From Fidelibacterota bacterium (GTDB taxonomy: Bacteria; Fidelibacterota; BS150m-G59), in contig JADHUZ010000031.1 of the NCBI GenBank assembly GCA_016784265.1, positions 1 to 9,199 of the forward strand: a stretch of DNA of 9,199 nt, given 5' to 3'. The notes under the pieces are model-generated. The model was not told the DNA's origin and searched no databases. It worked only from the letters and a program-made list of their open reading frames with translations. Positions within the stretch are counted from its first letter, which is position 1. Each line of letters opens with the position of its first letter. The position numbers and the translations under genes were made by a program. Below are positions 6,987-9,199 of the stretch, piece by piece.

Positions 6987-6998
6987 CAAAGCAGATAA
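6987..6998 (+). repeat. 12-bp direct repeat, copy 2 (between asnA and ruvB)
   Basis: CAAAGCAGATAA is identical and in direct orientation to 5730-5741. This copy sits just upstream of the candidate asnA promoter, so the two copies enclose the whole asnA transcription unit including its terminator. Confidence 0.6.
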
Positions 6999-7010
6999 TA
7001 AAGAAAATTC

Positions 7011-7041
7011 TTGAATCTTGAGCGAAAATTTAGTAAATTTG
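7011..7041 (+). promoter_or_regulatory. Candidate Bacteroidetes-type promoter of ruvB-queA
   Basis: TTG at 7011-7013 is followed after 20 bases by TAAATTTG at 7034-7041. This is an exact match to TAnnTTTG, the -7 element of Bacteroidetes primary sigma promoters, with a TTG -33 element at a usual distance. Transcription would begin around 7046, leaving a leader of about 70 bases. A canonical -35/-10 pair does not fit this position well. Both the TTG and the core lie within the span of the inverted repeat at 7011-7067. Confidence 0.55.
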
Positions 7042-7067
7042 CAGGCTTGTATCGTAACAAGATTCAA
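7011..7067. repeat. Perfect 10-bp inverted repeat bracketing the ruvB promoter core
   Basis: TTGAATCTTG (7011-7020) is the exact reverse complement of CAAGATTCAA (7058-7067). The arms are 37 bases apart. They flank the TAAATTTG element, and the left arm contains the TTG -33 element. The right arm overlaps a smaller hairpin, CTTGT (7046-7050) with ACAAG (7057-7061). It could be an operator pair, or a leader structure if transcription starts further upstream. Confidence 0.5.
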
Positions 7068-7118
7068 CAGAGATATTAAATAATTTCATGGGGGAAGATT
7101 TTCTCAAAAAAACAGCCA

Positions 7119-8183
7119 GTGAATAAAACAACAGACGATCAATTAAATCAAAGAAAAAACAGCATTGCAAGCCCGACTCCGCTTCGTGACGAGAAGGAAA
7201 TGGATATGCCTTTAAGGCCTAAAAGTTTTGATGCTTTCATCGGGCAAAACGTGCTCGTTGAAAACCTGAAAGTGTATATCCAAGCGGCAAAACAGCGAGG
7301 CGATGCCCTAGATCATGTTTTATTGTTCGGGCCTCCCGGGCTTGGAAAAACTACGCTGGCTCATATCGTAGCTCAAGAAATGGAAAGCGGAATTCATATC
7401 ACAAGCGGGCCTGTTTTAGACAGGGCGGGTGATTTGGCGGGTGTGCTGACCAACTTGCAAAGGGGAGATGTCTTGTTTATTGATGAAATTCACCGCTTGA
7501 ACCATATTGTTGAAGAATATCTGTATTCTGCGATGGAAGATTTTAAAATTGATATTATGCTGGACAAAGGTCCGAGCGCGCGTAGCGTTCGATTAAATTT
7601 AGAGCCTTTTACGCTGGTCGGCGCCACAACTCGAGCTGGGCTGTTGACTTCTCCGATGCGCGAACGGTTTGGCGTGGTGCTTCACCTTGATTATTATCAG
7701 CCAGAAGAATTGTTACAGATCGTTCAAAGATCTTCCGGAATTTTGGATATTGAAGTTGAAGTTGATGGCGCGATGGAAATCAGTCGTCGCAGTCGCGGAA
7801 CCCCGAGAGTTGCGAATCGACTTCTTCGCAGGGTTCGAGACCATGCGCAGATAGATGGCGACGGTGTTGTTACGAAAAGAATAGCGAAACAAGGGTTAAA
7901 GCGTTTAGGTGTGGATGAAACAGGCTTGGATTCTATGGATCAAAAAATTTTGAAGGCGATTCTTTCAAAATTTAATGGAGGTCCTGTTGGGCTAAAATCT
8001 CTGGCAGTGGCAGTTGGAGAAGAAAGCGATACAATTGAGGAGGTGTATGAGCCGTTTTTAATTCAACAGGGATTTATTCACAGAACGTCCAGAGGGCGGC
8101 AGGCGACTCAAAAAGCATATCAATATTTTGATATTGCGCCGTCTTCTGACAACGAACAAACAAAATTAAAATGGAGAAAATAA
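7119..8183 (+). CDS. ruvB: Holliday junction branch-migration ATPase RuvB
   Basis: RuvB is the hexameric AAA+ motor that, with RuvA, drives branch migration of Holliday junctions before RuvC cleavage. The 354-residue protein shows the family N-terminus (SPTPLRDE..., [12 protein letters not shown]), Walker [10 protein letters not shown] (71-79), Walker [12 protein letters not shown] (about 117-127), sensor 1 GATTRAG (168-174), the arginine-finger segment PMRERFG (179-185) and sensor 2 [13 protein letters not shown] (226-238). A C-terminal DNA-binding winged helix follows (about 275-345: [35 protein letters not shown]). The GTG at 7119 was chosen because the region before LRPK is conserved in homologues, but it has no Shine-Dalgarno sequence. 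An internal ATG at 7206 has AGAAGGA seven bases before it yet would remove that conserved part. ruvA and ruvC are not in this window. The gene overlaps queA by one base. Confidence 0.97.
   Translation: MNKTTDDQLNQRKNSIASPTPLRDEKEMDMPLRPKSFDAFIGQNVLVENLKVYIQAAKQRGDALDHVLLFGPPGLGKTTLAHIVAQEMESGIHITSGPVLDRAGDLAGVLTNLQRGDVLFIDEIHRLNHIVEEYLYSAMEDFKIDIMLDKGPSARSVRLNLEPFTLVGATTRAGLLTSPMRERFGVVLHLDYYQPEELLQIVQRSSGILDIEVEVDGAMEISRRSRGTPRVANRLLRRVRDHAQIDGDGVVTKRIAKQGLKRLGVDETGLDSMDQKILKAILSKFNGGPVGLKSLAVAVGEESDTIEEVYEPFLIQQGFIHRTSRGRQATQKAYQYFDIAPSSDNEQTKLKWRK
8173..8176 (+). promoter_or_regulatory. Ribosome binding site of queA inside ruvB
   Basis: GGAG lies six bases upstream of the queA ATG at 8183 and is embedded in the last codons of ruvB. 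Together with the TAATG stop/start overlap it supports translational coupling of queA to ruvB. Confidence 0.65.
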
Positions 8184-9199
8184 TGTTACTATATCAACCT
8201 GATAAACCGATAAAATATCGCCTTTCGGACTTTGACTACAAATTGCCGGCAAAATTAATTGCCCAAGAACCGGCAAAGCGGCGAGAACAGGCAAAACTTA
8301 TGGTGTTGCACAGGGAGACAGGAGAAATTGAACACAAAAAATTCCCAAGCATTGTCAATTATATCGGACCAAAAGATTATGCAATATTCAATGACACAAA
8401 AGTATTTGCAGCTCGACTATTTGCAATGAAAGAGCAAGGCGATGCCCGAGTTGAGCTGTTTCTTTTGCGTCAATTGACGGAAAATCTCTGGGAAGCACTG
8501 GTAAAACCAGCAAGAAAAGTGCGCATTGGAAACAAATTGGACATTGCGCCTGGGTTTTCTTGTGATGTTATGGACAATACGATTTCTGGCGGTCGCGTAG
8601 TGAGATTTTCGTTTAAACAACAGAATAATATATATGATTTAATTGCCAAGCATGGAATTGCTCCGCTTCCGAGCTACATTAAAAGAGAGCCTGTTCCTTC
8701 CGACAAAAAACGCTATCAAACGGTGTATGCGCAAAATATAGGCTCTGTGGCAGCGCCAACGGCAGGATTGCACTTCACACAACCTGTTTTGGATAAAATA
8801 AAAGAAAAAGGGACAACCCTGTTTCAGATTACGTTGCATATTGGATTGGGAACATTTCGAGAGGTTGCCGTGGAGGAATTACATCGACACCAAATGGATT
8901 CGGAGTATTATCACATTTCTTATGAAATCGCGCAAAAAATCAATAAACTTAAGGCAAAGGGCGGCAAACTGCTTGCAGTTGGTACTTCGACAGTTCGCGC
9001 GGTAGAATCTGCTGCAATGAACATGACGATGATAGCCCCGCGTGACGCGTGGACAGATAAATTTATCTACCCGCCATACAAGTATAATTTGGTGGATATG
9101 ATGCTGACGAATTTTCATCAACCGAAATCCACTTTGCTCATGATGGTTGCGGCATTTGGTGGGTATGATAGTGTAATGAAAGCATACAAGGTTGCTATC
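8183..9199 (+). CDS. queA: S-adenosylmethionine:tRNA ribosyltransferase-isomerase QueA, 3' end cut by window
   Basis: QueA transfers and isomerises the ribosyl group of S-adenosylmethionine onto 7-aminomethyl-7-deazaguanine at position 34 of tRNAs with GUN anticodons, forming epoxyqueuosine. I read 339 codons without a stop up to the window edge; homologues are about 340-350 residues, so only a few C-terminal residues are missing. Motifs are DYKLPAKLIAQEP (18-30), NDTKVFAARL (70-79), WEALVKPARKV (103-113), RYQTVYA (177-183), GSVAAPTAGLHFT (187-199), TLHIGLGTFREV (217-228), AVGTSTVRAVES (265-276), TDKFIYPPY (291-299) and TNFHQPKSTLLM (309-320). The start ATG overlaps the ruvB stop in TAATG. 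Adjacency to ruvB is a common arrangement in bacteria; tgt, the next step of the queuosine pathway, could follow outside the window. Confidence 0.95.
   Translation, partial: MLLYQPDKPIKYRLSDFDYKLPAKLIAQEPAKRREQAKLMVLHRETGEIEHKKFPSIVNYIGPKDYAIFNDTKVFAARLFAMKEQGDARVELFLLRQLTENLWEALVKPARKVRIGNKLDIAPGFSCDVMDNTISGGRVVRFSFKQQNNIYDLIAKHGIAPLPSYIKREPVPSDKKRYQTVYAQNIGSVAAPTAGLHFTQPVLDKIKEKGTTLFQITLHIGLGTFREVAVEELHRHQMDSEYYHISYEIAQKINKLKAKGGKLLAVGTSTVRAVESAAMNMTMIAPRDAWTDKFIYPPYKYNLVDMMLTNFHQPKSTLLMMVAAFGGYDSVMKAYKVAI

Noticed and set aside
7200..7208. Internal ATG starts of ruvB with a nearby AGAAGGA sequence
   Set aside because: Starting at 7200 or 7206 would remove the SPTPLRDE region that RuvB homologues conserve before LRPK, so the purine-rich stretch is more likely just Glu-Lys-Glu coding sequence.
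910..8183. Idea that rarA and ruvB in one locus form a dedicated repair or defence island
   Set aside because: Both are housekeeping genes, they are separated by lptD and the reversed asnA, and no nuclease, toxin or other defence gene is present.

Overview
The window is a compact stretch of ordinary bacterial chromosome with moderately low G+C (about 40% by eye). It carries seven protein-coding genes, two of them cut by the window edges. An lptD gene shows that the organism has an LPS-type outer membrane. Three things point to the Fibrobacteres-Chlorobi-Bacteroidetes (FCB) assemblage or a related candidate phylum: the very long LptD with its enlarged N-terminal domain and C-terminal HCWE motif, a Bacteroidetes-style promoter (TTG, 20 bases, TAAATTTG) upstream of ruvB, and weak or absent Shine-Dalgarno sequences at several starts. 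The lineage is an inference and I cannot name a genus.

Layout. On the plus strand come the 3' end of sppA (signal peptide peptidase, 1-382), a GC-rich hairpin at 394-417, a small four-helix membrane protein of unknown function (431-766), a 143-base gap, rarA (recombination factor/clamp-loader-like ATPase, 910-2196) and lptD (LPS transport outer-membrane translocon, start 2225, stop 5719). A bidirectional terminator (5746-5773) ends lptD and the convergent gene asnA (ammonia-dependent asparagine synthetase, minus strand, 6926-5796). A 192-base divergent promoter region (6927-7118) separates asnA from ruvB (Holliday-junction branch-migration motor, 7119-8183). The ruvB stop codon overlaps the start of queA (epoxyqueuosine-forming tRNA ribosyltransferase-isomerase, 8183 to the window end).

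The genes fall into three functional groups: envelope quality control and biogenesis (sppA, the small membrane protein, lptD), rescue of stalled forks and recombination (rarA, ruvB), and stand-alone metabolism or tRNA modification (asnA, queA). The only gene pair with sequence evidence of translational coupling is ruvB-queA; rarA-lptD is closely spaced and probably co-transcribed.

I found no new multi-gene system. The observations most worth checking are: (i) a 12-bp direct repeat in the two intergenic regions bracketing the reversed asnA gene; (ii) a perfect 10-bp inverted repeat that brackets the core of the ruvB promoter; (iii) loss of the usual His-Ser pair in an otherwise conserved AsnA motif; and (iv) the very large periplasmic domain and unusual cysteine layout of LptD. 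No tRNA, rRNA, CRISPR array, insertion sequence or phage gene was seen, and no gene-free stretch exceeds 300 bases.
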